Source: Candidatus Altimarinota bacterium | Lineage (GTDB): Bacteria; Patescibacteriota; Gracilibacteria; BD1-5; UBA6164 | DNA length: 64,000 nt | NCBI GenBank assembly: GCA_028698305.1 | Contig: JAQVDN010000001.1 | Location: 248,001 to 312,000 of the forward strand | Reading direction: 5' to 3' | In this document: positions 10,327 to 19,912 of the stretch, piece by piece | How the letters are laid out: every line of letters starts with the position of its first letter | How positions within the stretch are numbered: the first letter of the stretch is position 1 | Position numbers and translations under genes: made by a program | Notes under the pieces: generated by a model | What the model saw: the letters and a program-made list of their open reading frames with translations, nothing else | Told to the model about the DNA's origin: nothing | The model's database searches: none

Positions 10327-10875
10327 ATGAAAAAATTTAAAAAAATATTATCATTTGTTATAATTTGAATACTATCTTTTGGTATTTCTTATGCTGAATT
10401 AGAAGTTATTAATATATCAATTTCAGATAATACATCTACTTGAATTATAATTTCTAACAATGAGGTGATAGATACTTCTACATGATCTACACAAGATACT
10501 AGTTACATATATTATTATGGTCAATGATGTAGTCATTGTGCCAATCTCGATAAATATCTTACAAAAGTATGATGATACGATAAATTGGATATAGTTAAAA
10601 AGGAAGTATATTTCAATGATGAAAATAGAGAAGAAATGATTAGTGAAGGTAAAAGATTAGGCTTATCCGAATCAGATATATGAGTTCCATTTTTTATAAT
10701 AAATGCTTCTTGAAAAGAAACTCCATTGATATGAGACTGACAAATAATAGAAAATTTAAAGCCAATATTGTGAGAAATTCCAGAAAATAATAAGAAACCA
10801 ATTGTTTTCACTATTTTAGTTATTCTTGCTATCATTGTTCCAGTATTTTTAATTAAATTATCAAACAAATCTTAA
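10327..10875 (+). CDS. Secreted, membrane-anchored thioredoxin-like protein
   Basis: 182 residues with an N-terminal signal peptide (KKILSFVIIGILSFGISYA), a thioredoxin-type active site GCSHC (Cys68 and Cys71), a cis-Pro loop in GVPFFI, and a C-terminal membrane anchor (FTILVILAIIVPVFLI). It likely acts outside the membrane as a thiol oxidoreductase. The adjacent CcdA-like gene, one base away, probably supplies electrons to it. Its location inside a suf operon suggests redox support for Fe-S biogenesis, which is an inference. Confidence 0.8.
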
Positions 10876-10876
10876 C

Positions 10877-11659
10877 ATGAAAAAAATCTTTTATTTTATT
10901 ATATTATCTTTTATTTTAACATCAGTTTCTTTTGCTTCATGAGATACTGATGTTATTTCTTTAACTGATAGGATTAAATTTTTTACTATCCTTATTCCTG
11001 CTGCAATTTGAGATAGTATAAATCCTTGTGCATTTGCTGTTATGTTTATATTGTTATCTTCTATTTTAAGAGAGCAATGAAATAAAAAAACAGTTATATT
11101 AGCTTGAGCTTTATTTACACTTTCAGTATTTATTAGTTATATGGCAATGTGATTGTGATTATATAAAGCACTTGCTTCAACAAGTAGTGTTTTTTATTTA
11201 AAGCTAGTTGTATGAACATTGTGAGTTTTTATATGACTTGCTAATTTAAAAGATTATTTTTGGTATGGTAAATTTTTTAAAATGGAGGTTCCAGATAGTT
11301 GGAGGCCAAAAATGAAGACTTTATTAAAAAAAGTTGTTTCACCAATGTGAGCATTTTTTGTTTGATTTTTAATATCATTATTTTTACTTCCTTGTACTTC
11401 ATGACCATATCTAGTAGTTCTTTGATATTTAGCATCTGAATCAGCTTCAATTAATACTTGGGGATATATTTATATACTTATATATAATCTTATATTTATT
11501 ATTCCAATGATAATAATTACACTTTTAATATGACTTTGATATAAATGAGTATGAGAGCTAAGGGAATATAAGGAGTTAAATGTTGAAAAACTTCATTTGA
11601 TAACTTGAGTAATCATGCTTTTACTTTGAGTTTATATTTTATTTGATATACTAGTTTAA
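10877..11659 (+). CDS. CcdA/DsbD-like transmembrane thiol-electron carrier
   Basis: A 260-residue membrane protein with a signal-like N-terminus and about six further spans. Two conserved cysteines lie in membrane-edge motifs, DSINPCAFAVMF (near residue 50) and FLLPCTSGPYLV (near residue 175), as in CcdA/DsbD, which carry reducing power from cytosolic thioredoxin across the membrane. It starts one base after the thioredoxin-like gene and should be its reductant. Confidence 0.85.
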
Positions 11660-11663
11660 TTTT

Positions 11664-12062
11664 ATGTACAATGATACAATAACATTTTATAGTAAGACTC
11701 CACCTAATAAATGAGTTTTAACAGATTATACTATAAAACATGCTGAAGATAATAATATCTGTTGAGACGAATTAGAAGTTTATTTAAAAATAGAGGATAA
11801 TAAATTAGTAAATTTCTCATTTTCTTGAGAAACTGCAATTATAACAACGGCTTGTGTTTCAATATTTTGAGAGTCTATTATTTGAATGGATTTGAAAGAT
11901 ATATTAGAAAAAAGATATGATTATATAGAAGAACTTATTTGAATGCCGGTTTCACCAAGAAGAAAGCAAGCTTCAGTTTTATGAATGCTAACTACAATAA
12001 ATGCTATTTATAAATATTTATGAGATAGTAAGAGTTTAGATTTTGATGATTTAATAGATTAA
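11664..12062 (+). CDS. SufU/IscU-like protein with incomplete cysteines
   Basis: A 132-residue NifU_N-type protein. NNICGDELEVYLKI (Cys33) matches the first ligand motif of IscU/SufU. The second ligand position reads SGETAIITTAC (Glu in place of Cys, though Cys64 is nearby). The third reads SPRRKQASVL, where SufU has Cys. So two of the three canonical cysteines are absent or shifted. It may serve as a sulfur acceptor or regulator rather than a full scaffold; that is an inference. It sits 4 bases after ccdA. Confidence 0.75.
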
Positions 12063-12064
12063 TT

Positions 12065-12469
12065 ATGATAAAATTATCAACAAAATGAGATTATGCTATA
12101 AAATCAATTATTTATTTATTAAATAATTGAGATTGTTTAGTAAAAATTTCTGAAATTTCTACAAACTTAAAATTATCAGAATCTCTTCTTAGAAGAGTAA
12201 TAGCTGATTTAGAAAGAAACTCTATTATAATTACTATAAAAGGAAGGAATTGATGAATTAAGATATGAAGAGAACTTGATAAGATATCTGTTTATGATAT
12301 ATTATCATCAGTTTGAGAAGAATTATGAATAACTGACTGTACAAAATGAGTTTTTTGTACTAATCATGAAAACTGTCAAACTACAAATTTATATTCTTTG
12401 ATTCAAAAATCTTTATTTTGAGTTTTAAAATTATATACATTGGATAAATTATCAAAAAAAGAAAGCTAA
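12065..12469 (+). CDS. Rrf2-family Fe-S-sensing transcription regulator
   Basis: A 134-residue Rrf2 protein. A winged helix occupies residues 1-80 (STKGDYAIKSIIYLL at the start, LSESLLRRVIADL as recognition helix). Three cysteines follow at 92, 98 and 104 (DCTKGVFCTNHENC), the pattern that ligates a cluster in IscR/NsrR-type regulators. It closes the suf operon, 2 bases after sufU, and probably controls it according to Fe-S status. Confidence 0.88.
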
Positions 12470-12490
12470 AATTTTTAGCTTTCTTTTTTA
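12454..12490. terminator. Bidirectional terminator between rrf2 and rplA
   Basis: The stem AAAGAAAGCTAAAA / TTTTAGCTTTCTTT includes the rrf2 stop codon on one arm and lies next to the rplA stop, with A and T runs on both sides. Confidence 0.75.
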
Positions 12491-13171
12491 TTATGCAATA
12501 TCTAATTTTATAGAAGGTCCCATAGCATTACAAACATAAATAGTATTTATATATTTACCTTTTGAACCAGTTGGTTTAACTTCATTTATAACTTTTAAGA
12601 AATGATTTAAGTTTTCTTCTAATTTGTCAGCTCCAAATGATAATTTACCAAAAATAGAGTGAACATTACCTTGTTTATCAGTTTTGAATTCAAATTTACC
12701 TGCAGCAATTTCTTTTATTGTAGCAACTAAATCAGGAGATACTGTACCAGCTTTTGGATTAGGCATTAATCATTTTGGTCCTAAAACTCTAGCTATTTTT
12801 CATAGATTTCTCATCATTGCTGGAGTAGCAACACAAACATCAAAATCTAAAGCAATACTACCTTTTTCGATTTCAGCAATCAATTCTTCACCACCAGCAA
12901 CAGCAGCACCAGCTTTTTTAAGTTCAGCAGCATCACCTTCTGTAAAAGCACAGATTTTTGATACTTTACCAGAACCATTAGGTAAAGTTATAGTAGTTCT
13001 AATCATTTGATCAGCATATTTTGGGTCTAATTCTAAGTTGAAATGAACTTCAACAGTAGGGTCAAATTTAACTGTATTTGTTTTTTCAAGTAATTCAACA
13101 GCTTCTTTAACTGAGTAAGCTTCTGAAGTTATTAATTCAACAGCTTTATTATATTTTTTTCCTCTTGCCAT
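12491..13171 (-). CDS. rplA: Ribosomal protein L1
   Basis: 226 residues, normal for L1. It starts MARGKKYNKAVELI and contains the L1 signature PKGLMPNPKAGTVSPD, where the Gly of PKG and the Gly after MRNL are TGA. With the standard code the gene falls into two pieces (12491-12766 and 12800-13171); with code 25 it is a single intact frame. L1 forms the ribosomal stalk and in many bacteria represses its own mRNA; a structured leader precedes it here. Confidence 0.97.
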
Positions 13172-13246
13172 TTGTATAGTTTTAAAAAATAAAGGTAATA
13201 GCGCCCTTCGTAGCTTAAGCTATGATTAGGCTTCCTTGTAAGGCTC
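13172..13246 (-). ncRNA. Structured 5' leader of rplA (possible L1 autoregulatory RNA)
   Basis: The transcript from the promoter just upstream would begin GCGAGCC. The leader contains two small hairpins, CCUU-AC-AAGG and UAGC-UUAA-GCUA, enclosed by complementary GC-rich ends (GCGAGCC / AGGGCGC). It is much richer in G+C than its surroundings. L1 autoregulation through such leaders is established in other bacteria; whether this RNA is bound by L1 is an inference. Confidence 0.4.
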
Positions 13247-13250
13247 GCAA

Positions 13251-13278
13251 ATTATATATAAAAAAATAAAAAAGTAAA
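13251..13278 (-). promoter_or_regulatory. Promoter of rplA
   Basis: On the minus strand: TTTACT (13278-13273), a 16-base A/T spacer, then TATAAT (13256-13251). Confidence 0.6.
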
Positions 13279-13286
13279 ATTATTTT

Positions 13287-13529
13287 TTACTTTTTGTCCA
13301 CTGGATCATATCATCATTTATTCCATGGCATACATCTAAGAATTCTTCAAGTTCATTTTATAACTCATAAAAATGCTCATTTTTTTTCTACTGATTCAAT
13401 CATATATTGACTACATGTTGGTATATGTTTGCAATATGGCGGATTATTTCTTGCTTTAGCTATAATACTATGGTCAGGAGACAAGTATTTCTGATATAAT
13501 TTAACAGTATCAATAATTATTTTTTTCAT
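13287..13529 (-). CDS. yidD: Membrane protein insertion efficiency factor YidD
   Basis: An 80-residue YidD protein, which helps YidC insert membrane proteins. The signature cysteines and context are visible: YQKYLSPDH near the N-terminus, PPYCKHIPTCSQYMIESVEK in the centre, and RILRCMPWNKGGYDPV at the end. Length is typical. It starts 1 base after the upstream Nudix gene stop, so the two are cotranscribed. Confidence 0.93.
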
Positions 13530-13530
13530 T

Positions 13531-14073
13531 TTATATTGTTAAATAATAATATGCTTTTAATATCAAGACACAACTTGGTCAATGAGTAATTTTTCAGGAA
13601 ATTACCATATTATAAACTTCTTGTAATGGTAATTTTGTAAGTTTAATGGTTTCAGTTCAATCATTTTTTGATTTTGTAAAAGAAATATCTTGTGCTAAAT
13701 ATAAATAAGCTTTAGATTTTATAACCGAAGTAAAAGGATTTACAACTCATAAATAAGTTATATTTTCTGCAATAATTCAAAGCTCTTCTTTTAATTCTCT
13801 TTTAGCACAATCAAGATGATTTTCATTTTCATCAATTCATCAGCTTACGACTTCAAAACTTTCTTCTCAAAGTCAATATTTAAATTCTCTTGTTATATAA
13901 ACATTTCAATTATTATCAATAGGTAAAATTGATATTCCATCTAACATTTTGACAGTTCAAAATATTCAATCTTTTCAATCTGGTCTTATAACTTTATCTT
14001 CTTGAACTTCAATCCAGGGATTTTTGTATTTTATTTCACTTGAAATAATTTTCCAAGGTCAGTTGTTTTTCAT
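13531..14073 (-). CDS. Nudix hydrolase, ADP-ribose pyrophosphatase-like
   Basis: A 180-residue Nudix protein. The Nudix box is complete: GGIDENE, seven residues, then RELKEELGI (residues ~88-110), giving the metal-binding glutamates. The N-terminal PWKIISSEIKYKNPWIEV is typical of ADP-ribose/nucleotide-sugar pyrophosphatases. Substrate is not certain. It lies between a second Nudix gene and yidD, with 1-3 base gaps. Confidence 0.85.
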
Positions 14074-14076
14074 ATT

Positions 14077-14490
14077 TTAGTTATTAATTTTATCTTTTAA
14101 ATTTTTAATATTATCTAAAAAATCTTTTAATATTGGAAATAAATTATAATTATTTAATTCTTCAAAATCAATCCATTTCCACTCAGAATATTCATCATAA
14201 ATACTTATATCAATTTTTCATGATTTGTATTCAGATTTCATAAATATAGTTACATAATGTTTATTTTCTGTAATAAAATTTGTTATTCATAAAAATTCCA
14301 CATTTTTTATTTCAATATTAAATTCTTCTTTTGTTTCCCTTTTTACACATTCTTCAAAAGATTCTCAAAATTCTAAATGTCATCAAGCAATACACCGAGT
14401 TTCATTTCATAAAGATGATTTTCTTTTTCAAATTAATATTTTTTTATCTTTTAAGACAAAAACTCATGTTCAAACTTTTGGACTATACAT
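14077..14490 (-). CDS. Nudix hydrolase (MutT/NUDT15-like)
   Basis: A 137-residue Nudix protein. The box reads GGHLEFGESFEECVKRETKEEF (residues ~36-57). GHLEFGES and a later WKWIDFEEL resemble nucleotide-triphosphate-cleaning enzymes such as NUDT15/MutT. It begins the Nudix-Nudix-yidD unit. It is clearly different in sequence from the adjacent Nudix protein, so not a recent duplicate. Confidence 0.83.
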
Positions 14491-14552
14491 ATTTCAAAAT
14501 TAATTTCTAATTTTTTTTTATTATAACTTTTTTACCTTTTTTACAAAAAATA

Positions 14553-14573
14553 AAACTAGATTTCACTAGTTTA
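14553..14573 (-). terminator. Weak hairpin at the end of the hydrolase gene
   Basis: AAACTAG / CTAGTTT arms around a short loop, containing the TAG stop of the gene ending at 14566, followed by T-rich sequence on the minus strand. Confidence 0.45.
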
Positions 14574-15114
14574 TTTCATCAGAAGCTTTTATATTAGCAA
14601 TCTTTGCTAATATCTTTAACTCATTCTCATGGTCTTCATAATTTAAAGAACCACATAAATCACTCAAAATATTCACTTTATAATCTCTATCATGAGCTTC
14701 ACGAGCAAAACTAGAAACAGCTAAATCTGTTGCAATTCATCAGACAAATATTTCCGAAATATTATTTTGTTTTAAAATTTTATCTAAATCAGTATTATAA
14801 AAAGGATTTACTCTTGATTTTGTTATAATAATATCTGAAGTTAAAATGTCATTTTTATTATAAAATTCTGTTCATTCGCTTCAAATTTTAAATAATCAAA
14901 ATTCGTGTGCTTTTCAAAAAAGTGGTGAGCTTTTTGGTTGATTTTCATAATTATCTAAAAATCAAAGTTTTACATGAATTATCAAAAGTCATTTATTTTT
15001 TGCATTTTTGATTGTTTTTGAAAGATTTTCAAAAAAATCTTTATCTAGTTTTTCTAAATATCATCTTTTAATAAGTAAGTCATTTATCAAATCTATTAAA
15101 ATAAGAGCTTTCAT
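14566..15114 (-). CDS. Isochorismatase/nicotinamidase-like hydrolase lacking the catalytic Cys
   Basis: A 182-residue protein of the cysteine-hydrolase (isochorismatase-like) fold. The Asp of the triad is in LILIDLINDLL and the Lys in ITKSRVNPFYNTDL. The motif that normally ends ATDxCV reads GGIATDLAVSSFA here, so Ala replaces the nucleophilic Cys. Nicotinamidase activity would therefore not be expected. True isochorismatases such as PhzD also lack this Cys, so another reaction is possible. No menaquinone or phenazine genes are nearby. Confidence 0.75.
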
Positions 15115-15200
15115 AAATTATTTATAAAATTATAAAACATATGTATTAAAATATAGTTTGACCAGTATATATTTTTAGTTTTTAAAAAATCTTTTATAAT

Positions 15201-15233
15201 AAAAAAGTTCTATTATTATAATAGAACTTTTTT
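15201..15233 (-). terminator. Terminator of the rpsT-infC-rpmI-rplT operon
   Basis: The stem AAAAAAGTTCTATTAT / ATAATAGAACTTTTTT runs into T residues on the minus strand just after the rplT stop. Confidence 0.8.
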
Positions 15234-15234
15234 A

Positions 15235-15579
15235 TTATTTTACAAATTTAACTATTCCTGCAAAAACTTGTGGATTAGATATAGCTAAGTTTGATAAAGC
15301 TTTTCTATCTAATTTTACTTGTTTTTTGTATAATGCATTTATAAGTTTAGAATAACTTAAACCGCTTTCTCTAGAAGCAATGTTAATTCTAGTATTCCAT
15401 AGTTGTCTAAAATCTCTTTTCTTTCTTCTTCTACCAATGTAAGCATTAGTACCAGCTTTCATCCAAGCCAATTTAGCATTTACAAAAGATCTAGATCTTA
15501 ATTGTCTATATCATTTATTTGCTTTTAAGATTTTACTATGTCTTTTTTTAGTCATCAGACCTCTTTTAACTCTAACCAT
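15235..15579 (-). CDS. rplT: Ribosomal protein L20
   Basis: 114 residues, standard for L20. It starts MVRVKRGLMTKKRHSKIL and has KGYRQLRSRSFVNAKLA and RRRKKRDFRQLWNTRIN. The upstream part is lost if TGA (in NKGYR) is read as stop. It is the last gene of the infC-rpmI-rplT group and binds 23S rRNA; in many bacteria it also represses this operon. Confidence 0.97.
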
Positions 15580-15614
15580 CTTAATTTTTAATTATAAATT
15601 TAATATTTCTCATC

Positions 15615-15809
15615 TTATATATGAGGCATTTGTTGTTTGATTTTTTTAGCTTCAGTTCCTGAAACGATTAACCCGTATTTATTTCTACCTTTAGCTTTTT
15701 TAGTTTTATCAGATAGTAAATGTCTTTTACAAGATTTTCCAAGTTTAAATTTACCACTTCCAGTAACTTTAAGTCTTTTTTTAACTCAGCTTCTAGTTTT
15801 TAAAGTCAT
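15615..15809 (-). CDS. rpmI: Ribosomal protein L35
   Basis: 64 residues, basic, starting MTLKTRSGVKKRLKVTGSGK with the typical KRHLLSDKTKKAKGR in the middle. The Gly of RSGVKK is TGA. It lies between infC and rplT, the conserved order. Confidence 0.96.
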
Positions 15810-15835
15810 ACCTTTTTTATTACTATTATAAAAAT

Positions 15836-16348
15836 TTATTTAATTGGCTTTAACATTGCCAAAAATGTATTTCATGCTTTTTTAATAGGTCAATCAAGTT
15901 TGTAAAATTCTGCTAAGCTATTTACGAAAGCATTTATTTTTTCGCTAGCTATATTTTCATATTGATTTTCTCTTCATTTTAGCATTAAGCTAATTTTTAG
16001 AGGATGTCATCATTTAGCAAATCATTCAGCTTGATTTCTTCTAACTTCTAAGTCATGTTCTCAAATTTTAAAAGTTATCCTTATATTTTTTATATCAGGA
16101 GCTTTTCATTTTTGTTTATTTTTTTGTTCTTGTTTTTTTTGTCTATACAAAAATTTCCCGTAATCAAGAATTTTTATTATAGTTAAATCTCATTTAGCTC
16201 CCATTTCCATTAAGTCTAATTCAAGTGATTTAGCTTTTTCTCTAGCTTCATCCATAGACATTTCTCATAGGTTTTCTCATTCATCATTAATTAGTTGAAT
16301 TTTGTTAGCCTTGATTTCATCATTTAATAGTCTTCTTTTTTCTTTCAA
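15836..16348 (-). CDS. infC: Translation initiation factor IF-3 (non-ATG start)
   Basis: 170 residues. The N-terminal domain has LLNDEIKANKIQLIND and the linker LGEMSMDEAREKAKSL. The C-terminal domain starts DLTIIKILDYGKFLYRQKK and includes KNIRITFKIGEHDL. IF-3 keeps subunits apart and checks the start codon. No ATG is in frame before the conserved start: only ATA, ATC and TTG lie between the upstream stop and LLNDE. TTG at 16348 is chosen, giving normal length. Rare starts in infC are known for autoregulation in E. coli (AUU). Confidence 0.93.
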
Positions 16349-16367
16349 GATTCTTATTTATTAGAAA

Positions 16368-16667
16368 TTAAGATATAGATTTTAACATTTTAACAAATTT
16401 TGCTTTTTTTCTTGAACCATTGTTTGTGTGAATAATATTTTTCTTCACTAATTTATCAATGATTGATTGTAAGCCAGATTTTGTATTTTTCCCATCTTTA
16501 TCTTTTTGGTTTGAGTAGATAGTTTTTGCAGCTTCTACATCTTTATTTTTAATAGCTTTTTCAAAAGCTACTCTTGCTTCTCTATAAAGTGATCTATAAT
16601 GGTCATTTCTAGATTTTCTTTTTTGATTTTGTCTTAATTGTTTTTTTGCAGACTCTAATATTGGCAT
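16368..16667 (-). CDS. rpsT: Ribosomal protein S20
   Basis: 99 residues, helical and basic, starting MPILESAKKQLRQNQKRK, typical of S20, with HTNNGSRKKAKFVKML near the end. It is the first gene of the operon with infC, rpmI and rplT, which is not the E. coli arrangement; infC starts 19 bases downstream. Confidence 0.9.
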   Translation of the reverse strand: MPILESAKKQLRQNQKRKSRNDHYRSLYREARVAFEKAIKNKDVEAAKTIYSNQKDKDGKNTKSGLQSIIDKLVKKNIIHTNNGSRKKAKFVKMLKSIS

Positions 16668-16766
16668 AAAAAAATTATTTAAATATAAAAACTATTATTA
16701 TTTTATTTTGACTAAATAACCATATTTGAGGATTGGGTTATTTAAATCGGTCTCTTTTGTGCGGCA

Positions 16767-16794
16767 ATTATATAAGAAACTATAAAAAAGTCAA
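16767..16794 (-). promoter_or_regulatory. Consensus promoter of the rpsT-infC-rpmI-rplT operon
   Basis: Minus strand: TTGACT (16794-16789), 16 bases, TATAAT (16772-16767). The transcript would begin close to TGCCGCAC, and a ~90-base leader follows. The leader contains the hairpin AAATAACC / GGGTTATTT (within 16711-16744), possibly regulatory. Confidence 0.65.
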
Positions 16795-16806
16795 AAGATT
16801 TTTACA

Positions 16807-16839
16807 CAAAAAAACTAGGATTAATATCCTAGTTTTTTT
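16807..16839 (-). terminator. Terminator of pheT
   Basis: The arms AAAAAACTAGGAT / ATCCTAGTTTTTT form a strong hairpin that includes the pheT TAA, with T-rich sequence following on the minus strand. Confidence 0.8.
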
Positions 16840-19207
16840 ATCTTAGTTCTCATCAAACTTTAGCTACATTTTTTATTATTTCATTTATCAAATTTGCTTT
16901 ATCTTTATCATCTAGTGTTCTTTCTAGTGATTGTATATATATAGTAAATAATAAACTTCTTTTTCCAGGTAGTTTTTCTTCATTTTCATATATATCTATC
17001 AAATCAACTTTATTTATGATTTTTGAGTCACTTTTTTCAATAGCTTGTTTTATTTTTGAAGTAGAATTTTCTTTATCTATAACAAAATTTAAATCAAAAT
17101 TATTTTCTTGAAATGAAGAAATATCTTTTGCTTTAATTGTTTGATAAGCTACTTTTTCTAGTAATTCTACATCTATTTCAAAGAATCAAATCCTTGAATC
17201 TATAGAAAAATTATTTGCTACTTTTGGATGTATTTCTCAAATAATTCATATGTTTTGTCATCTAACTTTTATACTTGCAGTTCTTCATTTGTGAGTATAG
17301 CTTGGAGTATCTTCTATATTTTCAAAAGAGTAGTTATATATTCATATAAATCTAAAGAAGTTTTTTATTGTATTTTGTATATCATAATATGCTATATCTT
17401 TTTCTACAAGCATAACTCAAGATAGATTATAATTTTCTACTATTTTATTTCATTTTAAGTTAAAAACTTTTTCTAATTCAAATAATTTTAGAGATTTATA
17501 TTCGTTTATATTTTTTTCTAAAGATAGCATCAAGTTTGGAATAAGACTTCATCTTAAGTGAGTCAATTCTTCGCTTAGAGCATTCTTCATAGGTATAAGA
17601 TTATTAACATTACTTAAACATTTAGCCATCAATTCTTGATTTACAAATGAATAAGTGTACATATCAAAAAATCATACACTAGAAAAATAATTTCTAGAAT
17701 CAAGTTTTATCTTATAAGTATTTGTTTGAGAAACTGCTCACATATTTATTTCAGGAATAGTTGAAACTATGTTATTGTAACCAGTAATTCTAGCTATTTC
17801 TTCAGCAATATCTGCTTTGAAGTTTAAATCTTTTCTCCAAAAAGGGATAAGTAGTTTATTGTCTATTTTTTTCAGTCAAAGATTTTCTAATATCTTTAGT
17901 GCTTCTTTTTCACTATAATTTGTACCTACAATCTTATTTATAAATTCTAAATCAAAATCTATAAATACTTCTTTTTGTTTATTTGGGTAGATGTCACTAA
18001 AAGAAACTAACTTTATATCTTTTAGATTCTTTTGAAGTTCGCTAACTATCAATGATAATCAAGCTTGTTGCATACCATTAACTATGTCTTTTTCAAAAAC
18101 ATTTAAACTATCAGTTCTTACTCATAATCTTTTTCAAGTTTTTCTAATTGTTGCTTGATCAAAATTTGCAGATTCTATAATTATATTTTTTGTAGTATCA
18201 GAAACAGCAGAGCTTTTTCATCAAATAACTCAACCTAAAGCTAAAACTTTTTTATCGTCAGCTATTACTATATCTTCACTTGATAATTCGTATTCACTAT
18301 CATTTAATGCAACAAATTTTTCTCATGCTTTTGCATATCTAATAATTATATTTCAATCTATTTTATCTGCATCAAAACAATGAGTTGGTTGTCAGTAAAA
18401 GTATAGAGAATAGTTTGATAAATCAATAAGTAGTCATTTAGATGCAATAGATGCACTAAATAATACTTGTTTTATATATTCTGGACTTTCAATATTTGAA
18501 ACATTTTCTACTCTTAGTCACATATATCTAGAAACAACATTAGTTATTTCATTTTTTATTTTCAAGTCTCATAAATTTGAAAAATCTATATTTTGATATT
18601 CAAAATCAAATTTTTCTCATGAAATAGCATATATTTCTCTTATTATTCAAATATGTGAAAATAAATCAGGTCTATGATTTATAGCTTTATTATCTATTTC
18701 TAATATAGAGTCATCTTTTCACACAACTTCATCTATTCAAGTTCAAGTTTTAGCATCAATAAAAGATAAATCGAGAATCTCTTTTTCATCTTTTGCTGGA
18801 AATTCAGTTTTTAATCATATTTCTTCACTTGCACAAATCATACCATAACTATCTACTCATCTTATAGCTGTTTTTTTCATTATAACTGGTTCTCATTGTC
18901 CATGCCATAAAACACTTGCTCCTATTTTTGCAACTGCAACTCCTTGTCATATTTCTAAGTTTGATCAACCACAAACTATTTGAATATCTTCTTTTTCTCA
19001 AACATCTACCATACAGACTTTTAAACTATCTGCATTTTCATGATTTTCTACTTGTTTTATTTTTCCATAAACTATGTTTTCAAAGCTAGATTTTTCTTCT
19101 ATGATTTCTTCAACTTCAGCTGTATGCATAACTAAATCTTTTGCAGTATCTTCTGCTGATTTAATATTTTTAATATATTTTTGTAAAACTTTATAAGAAA
19201 TTTTCAT
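16838..19207 (-). CDS. pheT: Phenylalanine--tRNA ligase beta subunit
   Basis: 789 residues, normal for bacterial PheT. It shows the N-terminal tRNA-binding domain (NADSLKVCMVDV, QIVCGGSNLEIGQGVAVAKIG), the core (AINHRPDLFSHIGI), the B5 region with IAEEIARITGYNNI, and the C-terminal anticodon-binding fold. Only the first 69 residues are open under the standard code. pheS is not in this window. The gene lies alone; the 51-bp repeat 29 bases upstream of its ATG contains a candidate promoter. Confidence 0.96.
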
Positions 19208-19236
19208 TTTTATTCTATTATTAAACTTAATGAATG

Positions 19237-19287
19237 AAATATATGCAAAAAGAGCTAAAAAGCAAGAATTACTATATATTTTATTTT
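19237..19287. repeat. 51-bp direct repeat, copy 1 (upstream of pheT)
   Basis: It matches 22057-22107 at 50 of 51 positions (A at 19261 versus G at 22081). It begins 29 bases before the pheT start codon, exactly the distance seen at the other copy. On the minus strand it contains TTGCTT, 16 bases, TATATT, a plausible promoter. The two copies bound a 2.8-kb ORFan block. Confidence 0.85.
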
Positions 19288-19397
19288 ACATATTAAAAAA
19301 TATAGATTTTTTTATTTGTATTCTATAAATTATTAATTATAAATTATTAATTATGTTAAAATAGTTTATATAATTTTATAATTTAATAAGAAAAATT

Positions 19398-19883
19398 ATG
19401 GATAAGATGTTGGATAATTTAGAAGCATATATTAAAAGTTTAGAAGACGAAAATTACTCTAAAATATTTTTTAAAATTTCTATAATATATATACCTTTGC
19501 TAATAATTATTATTTTATGATTTTATTATGGAAATAATGAACTTTTACAAGAAATGGCTATTTTTTCATTTTATGGAATTATAATTATTACATTTTTAAT
19601 GATAATAACTTTCTGAAAAATAGAATGAGATAATGAAAATAAAAATGCAAAAGAAAAATTAAAAATATTAATTGAAAAAGAAAAATTGAAAGAAATTATC
19701 TTGAAAGATATTCAAGATAAATTTGAGAATGATTTTAAAGATTACAAAGATCCAAGAACTAAAATTAGAAAAACTTTACAAAAATTGACTACAGAAGATT
19801 GATTTTTATCAAGAATAGAAAATTGAAGATATAAATTAAACCCAGATTATAAAGAACTTACAGATTCTAAAGTTAAAAAATAA
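19398..19883 (+). CDS. Hypothetical two-TM protein (ORFan block)
   Basis: 161 residues, unrecognised. Two membrane spans lie near residues 25-45 (IIYIPLLIIIILGFYYG) and 55-70 (FYGIIIITFLMIITFG). A Lys/Glu-rich coiled-coil-like region follows, ending in a small globular tail (KLTTEDGFLSRIENGRYKLN) that could be a winged-helix-like domain. It is the first gene inside the repeat-bounded block, 30 bases before the next. Confidence 0.7.
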
Positions 19884-19912
19884 ACTTATTTTTATAAAAT
19901 AGCTTATATATT

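Noticed and set aside
10533-10868. 111-aa minus-strand ORF over the thioredoxin-like gene
   Set aside because: It is antisense to a gene with signal peptide and CxxC motif; no start signals of its own.
12491-13171. rplA split in two ORFs, as if a pseudogene
   Set aside because: The break is a TGA at a conserved glycine (MRNL-G-K); with code 25 the gene is intact.
13200-13250. tRNA gene in the GC-richer segment before rplA
   Set aside because: No cloverleaf with T-loop and acceptor stem could be built; it fits an mRNA leader better.
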